In this document: positions 17,061-27,314 of the stretch, piece by piece
Position numbering within the stretch: position 1 is the stretch's first letter
Layout of the letters: each line of letters starts with the position of its first letter
Origin: Arenibacter latericius DSM 15913
GTDB taxonomy: Bacteria > Bacteroidota > Bacteroidia > Flavobacteriales > Flavobacteriaceae
NCBI RefSeq assembly: GCF_000424985.1
Contig: NZ_AUKX01000001.1
Location: 124,001 to 188,000, forward strand
Length of the DNA stretch: 64,000 bases
Direction: 5' to 3'
Notes under the pieces: model-generated
What the model saw: the letters and a program-made list of their open reading frames with translations, nothing else
What the model was told of the DNA's origin: nothing
The model's database searches: none
Made by a program: the position numbers and the translations under genes

Positions 17061-17166
17061 AACAGATTATATTATTCAAAGATTTTAGCATACACAGTAT
17101 ATCTCGTATATTGCACCCATTATTTGGATAAGCCCAAAAATCACTAACCTTAATATAAAATCACCT

Positions 17167-17781
17167 ATGCATATTGCTGTTGCTGGAAATATTGGAGCTG
17201 GTAAAACAACCTTAACCAGACTACTGTCCAAACATTACAAATGGGAGGCACAATATGAAGACGTTGTGGACAATCCCTATTTAGATGACTTTTACAATCA
17301 GATGGAACGTTGGAGTTTTAATCTCCAAATATATTTCCTCAACAGTAGATACCGCCAAATTTTAGATATTAGAAAAAGTGGCAAGGAAACCATCCAAGAT
17401 AGGACTATTTATGAGGATGCTCATATTTTTGCTCCTAACTTACACGCTATGGGCTTAATGACCAATAGGGATTTTGAAAACTATAATAGTCTTTTTCAAT
17501 TGATGGAAACTTTAGTACAGCCACCAGATCTACTAATATACCTAAGAAGTACTATCCCTAATTTAGTAAGCCAAATTCACAAAAGAGGCAGAGAATATGA
17601 GAATACTATTTCCATTGACTACCTAAGCCGACTAAACGAACGCTACGAAGCATGGGCTCAAAGCTATGAAAAAGGAAATTTACTTGTAATAGACGTAGAT
17701 AAATTAGATTTCGTTGACAATCCTGAAGATCTAGGACTAGTTATCAATAAAATAGACGCAGAAATAAACGGCCTATTCTAG
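17167..17781 (+). CDS. Deoxynucleoside kinase
   Basis: This 204-residue dNK/dGK-dCK family protein phosphorylates deoxynucleosides for salvage. The P-loop GNIGAGKTTL is at residues 7-16. The DRTIYEDAHIF segment near residue 78 holds the catalytic ED/R region, and a lid-like RGREYE lies near residue 140. Substrate preference cannot be read by eye. It is a lone plus-strand gene flanked by minus-strand genes, followed by a GC-rich repeat. Confidence 0.92.
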   Translation: MHIAVAGNIGAGKTTLTRLLSKHYKWEAQYEDVVDNPYLDDFYNQMERWSFNLQIYFLNSRYRQILDIRKSGKETIQDRTIYEDAHIFAPNLHAMGLMTNRDFENYNSLFQLMETLVQPPDLLIYLRSTIPNLVSQIHKRGREYENTISIDYLSRLNERYEAWAQSYEKGNLLVIDVDKLDFVDNPEDLGLVINKIDAEINGLF

Positions 17782-17863
17782 GCTTATCCAAGACAAAAAC
17801 TCCAGTTTAATAAAGCACAGCCTCTTCAATTTGTTTTTACTCGATAATCGAGATTTAAATGCT

Positions 17864-17901
17864 CCGAGGCTTGCTTGCCCGAATCTTTTAGGCGGGCCTC
17901 G
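17864..17901. repeat. GC-rich palindromic repeat, copy A
   Basis: The unit contains GCCCGAATCTTTTAGGCGGGC (GCCCG stem with CGGGC) nested inside outer GAGG and CCTC. Its core is nearly identical to copy B 63 bases downstream, and its GC content stands out from the AT-rich surroundings. Confidence 0.65.
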
Positions 17902-17934
17902 AAATCAATATGTTTTATTCTTATAATGCCTTGT

Positions 17935-17972
17935 GGGCCTGCCCGAATTTTTCAGGCGGGCTTGCCCCGAGG
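17935..17972. repeat. GC-rich palindromic repeat, copy B
   Basis: The unit contains GCCCGAATTTTTCAGGCGGGC followed by TTGCCCCGAGG. The hairpin core GCCCG...CGGGC and the flanking TTGCCC/CCGAGG words are shared with copy A but partly inverted in order. A short direct repeat TAGCGAAT follows at 17983-17990 and 18003-18010, the last overlapping the stop of the App1-like gene. Confidence 0.65.
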
Positions 17973-18001
17973 TAGTTTACTATAGCGAATCGAAGGGGCT
18001 T

Positions 18002-19015
18002 CTAGCGAATAAAGCCTTCTGCCCTAGCATGAATTATTGCCTCATCGGAATTTTCCACAAACAATACAGGAACGGTTTTAAAACCTGTAAACAGGCTTTT
18101 AACCCGAAGCATTCTCCGCCTATGAGCAACACTACGTAAATATATAGCCTTTATCCTATCTGGGAATCTTTGGGCGATATCTAGATAAATGTCAGCATCT
18201 TTCTCTCCACTATCCCCAATTAAAATAAAAGACAACTCTGGATACATCTTCAAGATATTCAAGATCTCATGAGGCTTGTGAGAAAGGCGCTCCCCATTTA
18301 CAATCTTAGGCTTTTTAAAAAAAGAACTTAGACTTCGTAGAAGTATAGGCCCTTTAGGGAAATTGTTATTCCTTAAAAAGAATTCTAGATAGCGATATAA
18401 ATTCCAAGGGCTATTACTTACATAAAAGATAGGGTTAGATGCCTTCCCTGATTTCCCCCTATGTAGCAGATGATAAAACTCCGCAGCACCAGTAAGAGGC
18501 AACCGCTTCCCCGGAGTCTTAAACAAAGTATTATAAATTACGCGCCATTTTAATAGGGACACTATTCCCGTGTGCAAAATTGTATCGTCTATATCACTGA
18601 TAACCCCAAAATCTGATGCTGAGGAGGGCACTAACATTTCTCCTGGAAATCTATTTTCTAACTGAATTTCCCTTTTAAGTTCAGTATCTACAAAAGAAAG
18701 CTCATAGGCTAACCACCCTTCTTCGTTACACTCTATTGGGGATCCAACTATTTTAATCTTCTCCAAAAAATAACCTTCCTTATCTGTTTTAAACTGATGT
18801 TTAAATCCATTGGAAAGTTTCAATTCCACTTTGGCATTACCAACCTCATCCGTTTCGAATCGCTTCCACGAATTAATAATTAAATGATAGATATTCTTTT
18901 TAGAAAGATCTATATCCTCATCTTCCAAGGCACGCCCTTTTATATAGAGCTTACGAGAAGTACCATAGGTCTGAAAAGCAATAATCTGCAAGGGATCTCT
19001 TTTAAACCAACCCAT
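18002..19015 (-). CDS. App1-type phosphatidate phosphatase domain protein (DUF2183)
   Basis: The protein has 337 residues. The C-terminal half carries the HAD-like App1 catalytic core, with the DIDDT motif near residue 140 (VISDIDDTILHTG), VSNSPWN near residue 199, and GDSGEKD near residue 266. Yeast App1 is a Mg-dependent phosphatidate phosphatase; bacterial members are uncharacterised. The N-terminal part (about 1-130) is a beta-rich domain. It starts 3 bases before the end of the MgtC-like gene upstream, so the two are probably co-transcribed. The stop codon lies inside a repeat region, so the last residues may derive from repeat DNA. Confidence 0.85.
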   Translation of the reverse strand: MGWFKRDPLQIIAFQTYGTSRKLYIKGRALEDEDIDLSKKNIYHLIINSWKRFETDEVGNAKVELKLSNGFKHQFKTDKEGYFLEKIKIVGSPIECNEEGWLAYELSFVDTELKREIQLENRFPGEMLVPSSASDFGVISDIDDTILHTGIVSLLKWRVIYNTLFKTPGKRLPLTGAAEFYHLLHRGKSGKASNPIFYVSNSPWNLYRYLEFFLRNNNFPKGPILLRSLSSFFKKPKIVNGERLSHKPHEILNILKMYPELSFILIGDSGEKDADIYLDIAQRFPDRIKAIYLRSVAHRRRMLRVKSLFTGFKTVPVLFVENSDEAIIHARAEGFIR

Positions 19016-19018
19016 AAC

Positions 19019-20284
19019 CTAAAAATGCCAAGTTGATGGCCACAGCCAAATTAAAAACATCCCTGCTACAACTGCAATCCCAAAGGAAAAAGCGATCCAT
19101 TTTGCTAGTTCCCTTGTACCCATAACAGCTGCCAATATTCCTTTAAAAACCAAATTGGAAAGGGAAGCCAACAATATTAGCCTCCACCCTGCAGTAGTTT
19201 CCAGAGTGCCACCTTTTACAAGTTGGGATAACGAGAGGGTAATAGCATCTACATCTGTGAGCCCACTAATTATAGCAACAACATATAGCGCCTCATTTCC
19301 AAACTCCTCTTTCGCAAAGGCCACGGCCAATAAAATAAGACCATAGAGCAATCCAAAAATCAAAGCACTCTTAAATTGTGCAGGGTTGCTGGGCTCAGGC
19401 ATCCTTTCATCAGAATTGTCCTTCGTTATCGTATAAAATAACACCACACACACCAAAGCCATTATCACAAATTGAGACATTAAAGGCAAAAGCATTTCGG
19501 GCAGTTTATCAGGCACAACTACTATCACCTCTACCATTACCCTTGCCAATGCAATTGTAGAGGCTGTTGTGATCACAAAAGCAGCTAGTTTGCCTATACT
19601 AGGGGTATCCGCAGTCTTTTTAGCATAGCTTACCGTAGTTGCCGTACTACTTATTAACCCTCCTAGAACCCCATTTGAAATTATCCCTACTTTTTTCCCT
19701 ACAAACTTGTAAATAAAATACCCTATTACACTTAATCCTACTATAAGAGTAATCATCAACCAAATATTCTGCGGGTTTAATACATCATAAGGTCCAAAGG
19801 TCTTGTTGGGTAAAATAGGTAGCACCACTAATGAGATACCTACAAAGGTCATTATAGCAGCGATATCCTTATCTTTTAATCGATCTATAAAACTATGAAG
19901 CCAATCCTTAAGGTGCAGCAAGACCGCCATGGAAGCGCCCATTATCACTCCCAACACCCTATCGCCCATTACTAAATAGGCACCAATAGCGAACATCAAT
20001 AAAGCAGCCACTTCTGTTGTCTGACCAATATCGGGTTGCGTAAGCGACTTAAACTTAACCAAGTTTGCAATTACCAAAAGAGCTGATACTGCAATACCCA
20101 GCGCTGGCAATATATAGGGATTCCCATAATCTCGGGTTAAAAACCCCGCTAACACACCTAGAACTCCAATTAGGGTAAATGTCCGAACACCGGCCATTTC
20201 ATCATTAGATTTCTGCCGCTGAAGTCCAACCAAAAGTCCTAACCCGAAGGCAATCCCTAATGTCACTAAATCATTATAGTTCAT
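19019..20284 (-). CDS. MgtC/SapB-like membrane protein with DUF4010
   Basis: This 421-residue polytopic membrane protein has about a dozen hydrophobic segments. The N-terminal GLGLLVGLQRQ near residue 15 and the following region match the MgtC/SapB fold; the C-terminal half matches DUF4010. Its transport or regulatory role is not known. It lies upstream of the App1-like phosphatase with a 3-base gap and is separated from hppA upstream by a terminator. Confidence 0.85.
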   Translation of the reverse strand: MNYNDLVTLGIAFGLGLLVGLQRQKSNDEMAGVRTFTLIGVLGVLAGFLTRDYGNPYILPALGIAVSALLVIANLVKFKSLTQPDIGQTTEVAALLMFAIGAYLVMGDRVLGVIMGASMAVLLHLKDWLHSFIDRLKDKDIAAIMTFVGISLVVLPILPNKTFGPYDVLNPQNIWLMITLIVGLSVIGYFIYKFVGKKVGIISNGVLGGLISSTATTVSYAKKTADTPSIGKLAAFVITTASTIALARVMVEVIVVVPDKLPEMLLPLMSQFVIMALVCVVLFYTITKDNSDERMPEPSNPAQFKSALIFGLLYGLILLAVAFAKEEFGNEALYVVAIISGLTDVDAITLSLSQLVKGGTLETTAGWRLILLASLSNLVFKGILAAVMGTRELAKWIAFSFGIAVVAGMFLIWLWPSTWHF

Positions 20285-20312
20285 TTCACATTAATATTTC
20301 CTTTAGAAAAGA

Positions 20313-20339
20313 AAAACCCCGCTTTTTAAACGAGGTTTT
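20313..20339 (-). terminator. Intrinsic terminator after hppA
   Basis: AAAACCCCG (20313-20321) pairs with CGAGGTTTT (20331-20339) with one C-A mismatch; A and T runs flank both sides, so it could work in both directions. Confidence 0.7.
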
Positions 20340-20369
20340 AATATAGTATTAAAATATTAATTTTATAAC

Positions 20370-22787
20370 TTATTTTTCAATTTCTACCTTATCAATGACC
20401 ATTTTAATATTAGCATCTTCACTGTTAACGGTAGTTTTTTCAAAGGCTTTCAACTGCGCTTCTACCTCATCATGAGTTCCACTAAATATCACCTCTTTTT
20501 TCTCTGAGATATTATCTTCAATAACTGTATAATTTACCACAGCCTGCGCCATACCTTCAAAATCCGAATTCACTTCTATCTGTATTTCTTTCTTGACAAC
20601 CCCAGATTCTATTTCATGGCCACCTAAGATAGGAGCAATCACCAATCCGATTAAACAGGTAAGTTTTATAAGGATATTCATAGAGGGACCAGAAGTGTCT
20701 TTAAAAGGATCTCCTACGGTATCTCCGGTAATAGCGGCCTTATGGGCATCGGATCCTTTATAGGTCATCTCCCCATTAATCTCTACTCCCGCTTCAAAAG
20801 ATTTTTTTGCGTTATCCCATGCACCACCAGCGTTGTTCTGGAATATAGCCCACAATACACCCGATACGGTAACACCAGCCATATACCCTCCTAACATTTC
20901 TGCTATCAACTGATTGTCGCTTCCATAAACTAATTTTCCTAAAAGAACGATAGCGATAGGAAACCCTATTGTCAATATTCCAGGCAGCATCATTTCACGT
21001 AAGGCAGCTTTGGTAGATATATCTACACATTTCGCATAGTCAGGTTTTCCTGTTCCTTCCATTATTCCAGGAATTTCTTTAAACTGCCTCCTCACCTCAT
21101 ACACCATATCCATAGCTGCTTTCCCAACAGAGTTCATTGCTAAAGCAGAAAACACCACAGGAATCATCCCCCCAACAAAAAGCATAGCTAAAACAGGGGC
21201 TTTAAAGATATTTATTCCATCTATTCCTGTAAAGGTAACATAGGCTGCAAACAAAGCTAAAGAGGTTAACGCCGCAGAAGCAATAGCAAATCCTTTTCCT
21301 GTTGCCGCAGTGGTATTTCCTACGGAATCTAAAATATCTGTACGTTCCCTTACAATTGGGTCTTGCTCACTCATCTCAGCAATTCCTCCTGCATTATCAG
21401 CAATAGGCCCAAAGGCATCAATTGCCAATTGCATAGCAGTAGTAGCCATCATAGCCGAAGCTGCTAATGCCACTCCATAAAAGCCTGCTAAAGCATAAGA
21501 AGACCAAATTGCAGCAGCAAATACCAATACTGTTGGGAAGGTAGAAATCATCCCCGTTGCCAAACCAGCAATCACATTAGTTCCTGCCCCTGTACTAGAT
21601 TTCTGAACAATAGCTAGCACGGGCTTAGTACCTAAACCAGTATAATACTCGGTAATAGAAGAAATTACACCCCCTACAACCAATCCGATTACAGTGGCAT
21701 AAAACACTCTAATAGAGGAAATATCTTTTAACCCCTCACCAAAAAATTCCATTTTCATGGTCTCTGGCAACATATAGATCACCAAAACATAAGAAGTAAT
21801 TAAGGTTAGCCCTATAGAAACCCAGTTTCCAACATTTAAAGCACCTTGTACCTGCTTCTCTTTGGCATCATTACTTTTTATTTTCACTAACATAGTACCG
21901 ATAACAGAAAATAAAATTCCAAAGCCAGCAATAGTCATTGGCAACAGTATAGGGCCTATACCGTTAAAGGCATCATCTATAGCACCCCCCATATCCCTTA
22001 TCACGTAGTTACCCAATACCATGGCCGCCAAAACAGTAGCAACATAGGAACCAAATAAATCTGCCCCCATCCCAGCAACATCTCCAACATTATCTCCAAC
22101 ATTATCTGCAATGGTAGCAGGGTTACGAGGGTCATCTTCAGGAATCCCCGCCTCTACTTTACCAACCAAATCTGCACCTACATCTGCCGCTTTAGTATAA
22201 ATTCCGCCTCCTACTCTAGCAAATAGAGCAATAGATTCTGCACCTAGAGAAAATCCAGCTAAGGTCTCCAATACAATAGTCATATCATCTGTAGAGCTCC
22301 AAGTGCCATTCATAAAAAATTGAAACAAAAGGATAAAGGCCGCAGTAAGCCCAAGAACTGCCAGACCAGCAACACCAAGCCCCATTACAGTACCACCTCC
22401 AAAGGAAACCTTTAGTGCCTGTGGCAAACTTGTACGTGCCGCCTGCGTAGTCCTTACATTGGTTTTAGTAGCGATTTTCATTCCCATATTTCCAGCTAGA
22501 GCCGAGAAAAAAGCTCCAAAAATAAAAGCTACTACGATAAGAATATGCGTGGTTGGCACAATAAAGGAAACTACCGCCAAAGCAATACTAGCTCCTATTA
22601 CAAAAAAGGTTAATAATTTATATTCTGCTTTTAAAAATGCTAAGGCCCCCTCATAGATATACTCCGAAATTTCTTTCATTCTACCGTCTCCTGCATCTTG
22701 TTTTAATACCCAAGATCTTTTTGCCGCCATAAAAGCAAGGCCAATAAGCGCCATAATTATTGGCACATAAATAATTATTGATTCCAT
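20370..22787 (-). CDS. hppA: Membrane-bound ion-pumping pyrophosphatase, K+-dependent, relocated-Glu type
   Basis: This 805-residue membrane pyrophosphatase couples PPi hydrolysis to cation export. The catalytic [11 protein letters not shown]...[19 protein letters not shown] region is at residues 203-236. [10 protein letters not shown] at 491-500 has Ala where K+-independent enzymes have Lys, so it should need K+. The Glu normally in helix 6 (FESY) is Gly246 here, while helix 5 carries Glu184 (LGAESIALF, usually GASSIALF). That relocation is known from a Flavobacterium H+-pumping subfamily, so proton pumping is likely. A 75-residue charged C-terminal tail follows the last helix. Soluble ppa is directly upstream. 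Confidence 0.95.
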   Translation of the reverse strand: MESIIIYVPIIMALIGLAFMAAKRSWVLKQDAGDGRMKEISEYIYEGALAFLKAEYKLLTFFVIGASIALAVVSFIVPTTHILIVVAFIFGAFFSALAGNMGMKIATKTNVRTTQAARTSLPQALKVSFGGGTVMGLGVAGLAVLGLTAAFILLFQFFMNGTWSSTDDMTIVLETLAGFSLGAESIALFARVGGGIYTKAADVGADLVGKVEAGIPEDDPRNPATIADNVGDNVGDVAGMGADLFGSYVATVLAAMVLGNYVIRDMGGAIDDAFNGIGPILLPMTIAGFGILFSVIGTMLVKIKSNDAKEKQVQGALNVGNWVSIGLTLITSYVLVIYMLPETMKMEFFGEGLKDISSIRVFYATVIGLVVGGVISSITEYYTGLGTKPVLAIVQKSSTGAGTNVIAGLATGMISTFPTVLVFAAAIWSSYALAGFYGVALAASAMMATTAMQLAIDAFGPIADNAGGIAEMSEQDPIVRERTDILDSVGNTTAATGKGFAIASAALTSLALFAAYVTFTGIDGINIFKAPVLAMLFVGGMIPVVFSALAMNSVGKAAMDMVYEVRRQFKEIPGIMEGTGKPDYAKCVDISTKAALREMMLPGILTIGFPIAIVLLGKLVYGSDNQLIAEMLGGYMAGVTVSGVLWAIFQNNAGGAWDNAKKSFEAGVEINGEMTYKGSDAHKAAITGDTVGDPFKDTSGPSMNILIKLTCLIGLVIAPILGGHEIESGVVKKEIQIEVNSDFEGMAQAVVNYTVIEDNISEKKEVIFSGTHDEVEAQLKAFEKTTVNSEDANIKMVIDKVEIEK

Positions 22788-22844
22788 TTATTAAGTTTTA
22801 GTTGATTGGTTCGTTGTTAAATGTAGTAAAATAAGACAGAATAA

Positions 22845-22878
22845 AAAAAGCAATATTACCTAGATAATATTGCTTTTT
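22845..22878 (-). terminator. Strong terminator after ppa
   Basis: AAAAAGCAATATTA (22845-22858) and TAATATTGCTTTTT (22865-22878) form a perfect 14-bp stem with a six-base loop. It separates ppa from hppA. Confidence 0.85.
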
Positions 22879-22901
22879 GTGTTTGTAAGAAATTAAAAGA
22901 T

Positions 22902-23432
22902 CTAATACTTAATGCTCACATCTTTTGCTGGAACATCACTATCTTTAAATCTTTGGATACATTTAGCTACAATTTCCTTAGCGGCCTCTAACTGACCCCA
23001 TCCACCTACATCTACTTTCTTCTTCTCTAAATCCTTATAAACCTTAAAAAAGTGTTCTATCTCTTTTATCAAATGCGGATTTAACTCAGAAAGATCATTA
23101 ATTCTATTCCAAACTGGATCTGAAACAGGCACACAGATCACTTTTTCATCTGGACCTTTTTCGTCTGCCATATGAAACACCCCAATAGGTTTTACTTCCA
23201 TCACACATCCTGGGAAGGTAGCCTCGGTTACCAATACAAGAACATCTAACGGGTCTCCGTCTAAAGCAAGTGTTTCCGGTATAAAACCATAATCCGCAGG
23301 ATACATCATAGATGAAAAAATCATCCTATCATAACGTATTTTCTTTAATTCAAAATCGTATTCATACTTGTTTCTGCTACCCTTTGGTATTTCGATCAAT
23401 ACGTCGAACGAGGTAATTTCATCGTTACTCAT
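22902..23432 (-). CDS. ppa: Inorganic pyrophosphatase, family I
   Basis: This 176-residue soluble pyrophosphatase hydrolyses PPi to phosphate in the cytoplasm. The family I active-site stretch GDPLDVLVL near residue 78 is intact, as are the EIPKGSRNKYEYD start and the YPADYGFIPETL segment. It lies next to the membrane pyrophosphatase but has its own terminator, so the two PPi-consuming enzymes can be set independently. Confidence 0.96.
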   Translation of the reverse strand: MSNDEITSFDVLIEIPKGSRNKYEYDFELKKIRYDRMIFSSMMYPADYGFIPETLALDGDPLDVLVLVTEATFPGCVMEVKPIGVFHMADEKGPDEKVICVPVSDPVWNRINDLSELNPHLIKEIEHFFKVYKDLEKKKVDVGGWGQLEAAKEIVAKCIQRFKDSDVPAKDVSIKY

Positions 23433-23500
23433 AAGTTTGTTTTTATTCTAATTACACTATCAATTTAATAAAATTTTTGTTCGAAATGACTAAAAACCGT

Positions 23501-25996
23501 TTAGAAATAAAATCCAAATGATCCAGTCACCCCAAAAGGCCTTGCCTCGGGAGCATCTAAATAATTACCCCTAAAGTTAAAATCGACCCTTAATATTTTA
23601 AAAATATTCCCTACCCCCACAGAATACTCCCAATATGGGGTACCCGAGGGTGCCATAAGTGGAATATTTGCTGGAGCGCTTAAAGCCTTGTTTTCATCAG
23701 ATAATTCACCCCAAACCCCTCTAAGACCAACAATCTCTCTTAAATTCCAGTTTCTTATCACAGGAATCCTTGAAAAAATCCGCCCATTAAAATTATGCTC
23801 TAAATGAACAGAGGCATAGGTATCGGTAACAAATTCATAGAAATTAAGATTAGAGAACGTATTGTATACCGAGAAAAATGTTTGATTCCCAGGAATAGGA
23901 CTTAACAACCCTAGTGGCACCTCCCCATAAGTCTTACCAATTTCTACTGTACTTAATAGTCTGCCAAAACCTCCTACTTCCCAAGGCTGAGTATAGCTAA
24001 ACTGAATCTTCTTATAATCGAAATCACTCTCAAGAATATCTTTCACCCCTTTGGTATAAGACAACAGCAAAGTACTGTAATTGTCATTAATATTCTTTCT
24101 TTCTACCCCATTCCCAATAGTGCGTTTTCCTGGAGTATAGATTAAAGATGTATTTATATTAAACTGCTTAACCTCAGATTTAACTCCCGTTGGAGACGTT
24201 AGATCTACATAGTCCAAATTAAACTTCTCTGGTAATGCCGAGCTAAGCGTTCTAAAGCTACCCCCTACGCCAATCCTTAAATTGGTTACCGGCTCCATTT
24301 CCAAATTAAATGTAGACAAGTTTATATTAGTAAGCCTATCATTAGAGCCCACTGTTAAGACCGATGAAGAAGCAACACTCCTTCCCAATACATCATTTGT
24401 AGCGGTTAAACTAAGCCCTAATTGCTCTACATCTCTTTGAGTTCCTCCAGAAATGATTAAACGCATAGCCTTGTCTAACAAAAATTTTGCAGATACTCCA
24501 TACTTTACCTTATCATCTCCAAATCCATAAGCCATATAACCTTCTAAACGCCAAGGATCATTCTGGCCAAAGTAAGTACGTGCTCCAGCCCTTAAGCGAA
24601 CACCTTCCGCTTCATTATACCCAAAAACGCTGAACACTTCCCCTAAATCTAGGTTCCATTTATCAATCTCTACATATCCTGAACCTAATATGCTAACTAA
24701 ATTATAGTACGACTTAAATTTAGGAACGGTTTTTAACGTATCTAATAATTTATAAACCCCTCTTTCATCCTTATTTAAAGATTCTAATCGGTTGTTTTCC
24801 CAAAAGGTATCTTCTCTATTTAAAACTAAAGGGTCAAATGGATCTGTTTTAGTCTTGTAAAATTCTTTTGGCTTAGGCTCATTAAAACGGTAATTATCAT
24901 ATACGGTAGTTCGTTTACCATATACTCCACGAGACTCTTCTTTCTTAGAAAAACTAAAATCGGATAACATATAGTCTCGCTTCAACAGAAACACAGAATC
25001 ATTAACCACCTCAAAATCCTGTTCTATATAAATCTCCTTTACCCAGTTGATATTAGCACTCTTGGTTACTGCTAGATTTATATTTTTTACTGCATAGGTG
25101 GTATCGTTTACCCAAAAATTACCTTTAAAAGTTAGCTCGTTCTTTCTTCTAGGATAGTAAACAATATTATAACACCACTTATTATCTATAAATGCACTAT
25201 CAGAAAGCACATAGTTATAGGTGTCTACACCAGTTTTAGACAGGGGACTTGTAAAGCTCTTATCAAAAAATTTCAGGTAGTTGTTATAGATATCATAATC
25301 GGAGTAAAGATCTTCTACAAAAGCAATGATAGCTTGGTTATTTTGAAAGCCAGAATTTTTACTACCTAAGACATCTTCTTTAGATATATTAGAAGTATTG
25401 TCACCATAGACCTTAGAAAAGGTTTCATCCAAAAATATAGGTAAATAGGTTTTCCCTGTAATTCTAGAGGTATCTAGGTCATTAAAAACAAATTCGAGTC
25501 CTTTAAAAACCTTACTCTTTATAAGAGCACTATCTATAGTATTTAGATCAAACTGTATTTTCTCGTACTTATCATATTGGTACTGGTCAAACATGTTTAA
25601 TCCATTGCTCCGTTTTTTCGCCCAAATCTTCTTAAGGATGTCTATAGCTGGATTGTTCTTTTTGTCTGTTTTACCAAAATACAACACCACCTCATTAAGT
25701 TGCTCGCTAGCTTCTAGCATCACTACTCTCATTTTAACAGTAGTCTTTGCCGTTAAAGCTATTTCCTGCGATTCGTACCCAAGAAAAGAAATTAGTAAGG
25801 TATCGTGAGTATTGTCAGATTCCATATAGAACCTTCCATCATCATTGGTAATAGTGCCTTCTGTAGAATTTCTAAACAATACATTAGCAAAGGCCACAGG
25901 CTCACCTTCCTCATCTACCACTACTCCACCCACCTTAGTTTGTGAAAAAGCGCATTGAAGGGTGCCAAAAAGTAGGAGTAATAAGAATGTTCTCAT
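23501..25996 (-). CDS. DUF5686 outer-membrane protein with carboxypeptidase-like regulatory domain
   Basis: This 831-residue protein has a signal peptide (about residues 1-18). Residues about 20-105 are a carboxypeptidase-regulatory-like (CarbopepD) beta domain (GGVVVDEEGEPVAFANVLF), followed by the DUF5686 region that ends in a beta-rich, porin-like C-terminus with a terminal aromatic residue (GSFGFYF). It is probably in the outer membrane. No substrate is known. It shows similarity in layout, not in sequence, to SusC-type proteins, and lacks a TonB plug that I can recognise. Confidence 0.85.
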   Translation of the reverse strand: MRTFLLLLLFGTLQCAFSQTKVGGVVVDEEGEPVAFANVLFRNSTEGTITNDDGRFYMESDNTHDTLLISFLGYESQEIALTAKTTVKMRVVMLEASEQLNEVVLYFGKTDKKNNPAIDILKKIWAKKRSNGLNMFDQYQYDKYEKIQFDLNTIDSALIKSKVFKGLEFVFNDLDTSRITGKTYLPIFLDETFSKVYGDNTSNISKEDVLGSKNSGFQNNQAIIAFVEDLYSDYDIYNNYLKFFDKSFTSPLSKTGVDTYNYVLSDSAFIDNKWCYNIVYYPRRKNELTFKGNFWVNDTTYAVKNINLAVTKSANINWVKEIYIEQDFEVVNDSVFLLKRDYMLSDFSFSKKEESRGVYGKRTTVYDNYRFNEPKPKEFYKTKTDPFDPLVLNREDTFWENNRLESLNKDERGVYKLLDTLKTVPKFKSYYNLVSILGSGYVEIDKWNLDLGEVFSVFGYNEAEGVRLRAGARTYFGQNDPWRLEGYMAYGFGDDKVKYGVSAKFLLDKAMRLIISGGTQRDVEQLGLSLTATNDVLGRSVASSSVLTVGSNDRLTNINLSTFNLEMEPVTNLRIGVGGSFRTLSSALPEKFNLDYVDLTSPTGVKSEVKQFNINTSLIYTPGKRTIGNGVERKNINDNYSTLLLSYTKGVKDILESDFDYKKIQFSYTQPWEVGGFGRLLSTVEIGKTYGEVPLGLLSPIPGNQTFFSVYNTFSNLNFYEFVTDTYASVHLEHNFNGRIFSRIPVIRNWNLREIVGLRGVWGELSDENKALSAPANIPLMAPSGTPYWEYSVGVGNIFKILRVDFNFRGNYLDAPEARPFGVTGSFGFYF

Positions 25997-26094
25997 GGTC
26001 TTATTTGTAAAACCTGTCTAAATTTATCTTTTAGTATTAAAAGGACGGAAAACCGCAGCTACCTACTTTATCACTAGAGGGATTTAATATAAAA

Positions 26095-26127
26095 GCTTCG
26101 TTAACAGAAAAATAACGTTAACGAAGC
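26095..26127. terminator. Bidirectional-looking hairpin after pdhB
   Basis: GCTTCGTTAAC (26095-26105) and GTTAACGAAGC (26117-26127) form a perfect 11-bp stem; on the minus strand it is followed by TTTTATATT, fitting termination of pdhB. Confidence 0.75.
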
Positions 26128-26151
26128 CCAAAGATTTTATTTGTTTTGCTC

Positions 26152-27129
26152 TTATTTATACATCACTTTTTTAACTGCCTTGATTACATCTTCGTGATCT
26201 GGCAACCACTCTGCAAAAAGAACTGGAGAATATGGTGCTGGAGCATCGGCAGTATTAATTTTAGCAATTGGCGCATCTAAATAATCAAATGCATTTGCTT
26301 GTATATGATAAGTGATTTCGGTCGCCACGTTTCCAAAAGGCCACGCTTCTTCCAAAATAACCAATCTGTTTGTTTTCTTTACAGACTTTACTATACACTC
26401 GTAATCCAATGGTTTCACGGTACGCAAGTCTATTATTTCTATACTAATACCTTCTTTTGCCAATTCATCAGCAGCCTTATCAGCTTCCTTAATAATCTTA
26501 CCAAAAGAAACCACTGTTACATCTGTACCTTCTCTTCTGATATCTGCCACACCCAAAGGAATAGTATATTCACCTTCAGGAACTTCTCCTTTATCACCGT
26601 ACATCTGCTCCGATTCCATAAAAATAACCGGATCATCATCACGGATAGCAGATTTCAACAATCCTTTAGCATCCTTAGGATTGGAAGGAACAACTACCTT
26701 TAATCCAGGACAATTCGCATACCAACTTTCAAAGGCTTGTGAATGCGTTGCACCCAATTGACCCGCAGAACCCGTAGGTCCACGGAAAACAATAGGACAA
26801 TTAAACTGACCACCAGACATTTGTCTTATCTTAGCCGCATTATTAATAATCTGATCTATCCCTACCAAGGAAAAGTTAAAGGTCATAAACTCAATAATTG
26901 GTCTATTCCCGGTCATAGCAGAGCCTACGCCCACACCTGCAAATCCTAATTCCGAAATAGGTGTGTCAATTACTCTTTCTGGACCAAACTCATCCAACAT
27001 CCCTTTAGAAGCTTTATAGGCTCCATTATATTCTGCAACTTCCTCCCCCATTAAGTAAATGGACTCGTCCCTTCTCATCTCCTCGGACATTGCTTCCTGA
27101 ATAGCTTCCCTAAACTGTATTGTTTTCAT
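26152..27129 (-). CDS. pdhB: Pyruvate dehydrogenase E1 component, beta subunit
   Basis: This 325-residue transketolase-type beta subunit works with E1 alpha to decarboxylate pyruvate using thiamine diphosphate. The N-terminal TIQFREAIQEAMSEEMRRDE, the MGEEVAEYNGAYK segment, and the C-terminal EEAWPFGNVATEI motif are typical of PdhB. E1 alpha and E2 genes are not adjacent, which is common in flavobacteria. The gene is divergent from etfB. Confidence 0.95.
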   Translation of the reverse strand: MKTIQFREAIQEAMSEEMRRDESIYLMGEEVAEYNGAYKASKGMLDEFGPERVIDTPISELGFAGVGVGSAMTGNRPIIEFMTFNFSLVGIDQIINNAAKIRQMSGGQFNCPIVFRGPTGSAGQLGATHSQAFESWYANCPGLKVVVPSNPKDAKGLLKSAIRDDDPVIFMESEQMYGDKGEVPEGEYTIPLGVADIRREGTDVTVVSFGKIIKEADKAADELAKEGISIEIIDLRTVKPLDYECIVKSVKKTNRLVILEEAWPFGNVATEITYHIQANAFDYLDAPIAKINTADAPAPYSPVLFAEWLPDHEDVIKAVKKVMYK

Positions 27130-27170
27130 CTGTAAACTGGAATTCTTTTGTTAAATTCTAAAAGTGCAAG

Positions 27171-27178
27171 CAAAAATA
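27171..27178 (-). promoter_or_regulatory. -7 box for pdhB
   Basis: The minus strand reads TATTTTTG, an exact TAnnTTTG match, with TTAG 18 bases upstream as a possible -33 element. It lies 42 bases before the pdhB ATG. Confidence 0.5.
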
Positions 27179-27314
27179 GGAAATATTATATCAATACTAA
27201 GAGCTAAATAATTAAAAAAACCTCAAAAATGTATTATGCATGCATAGTATTTTGAAATTTAATGAGTATCTTAGCTGTGATTCTAAAAAAACCGATTTAA
27301 AAAAAACTATTTAT

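Noticed and set aside
27240-27314. Longer start for etfB at an upstream ATG
   Set aside because: The family begins at MKILVCI; the added 25 residues show no conservation and lie in the promoter region shared with pdhB.
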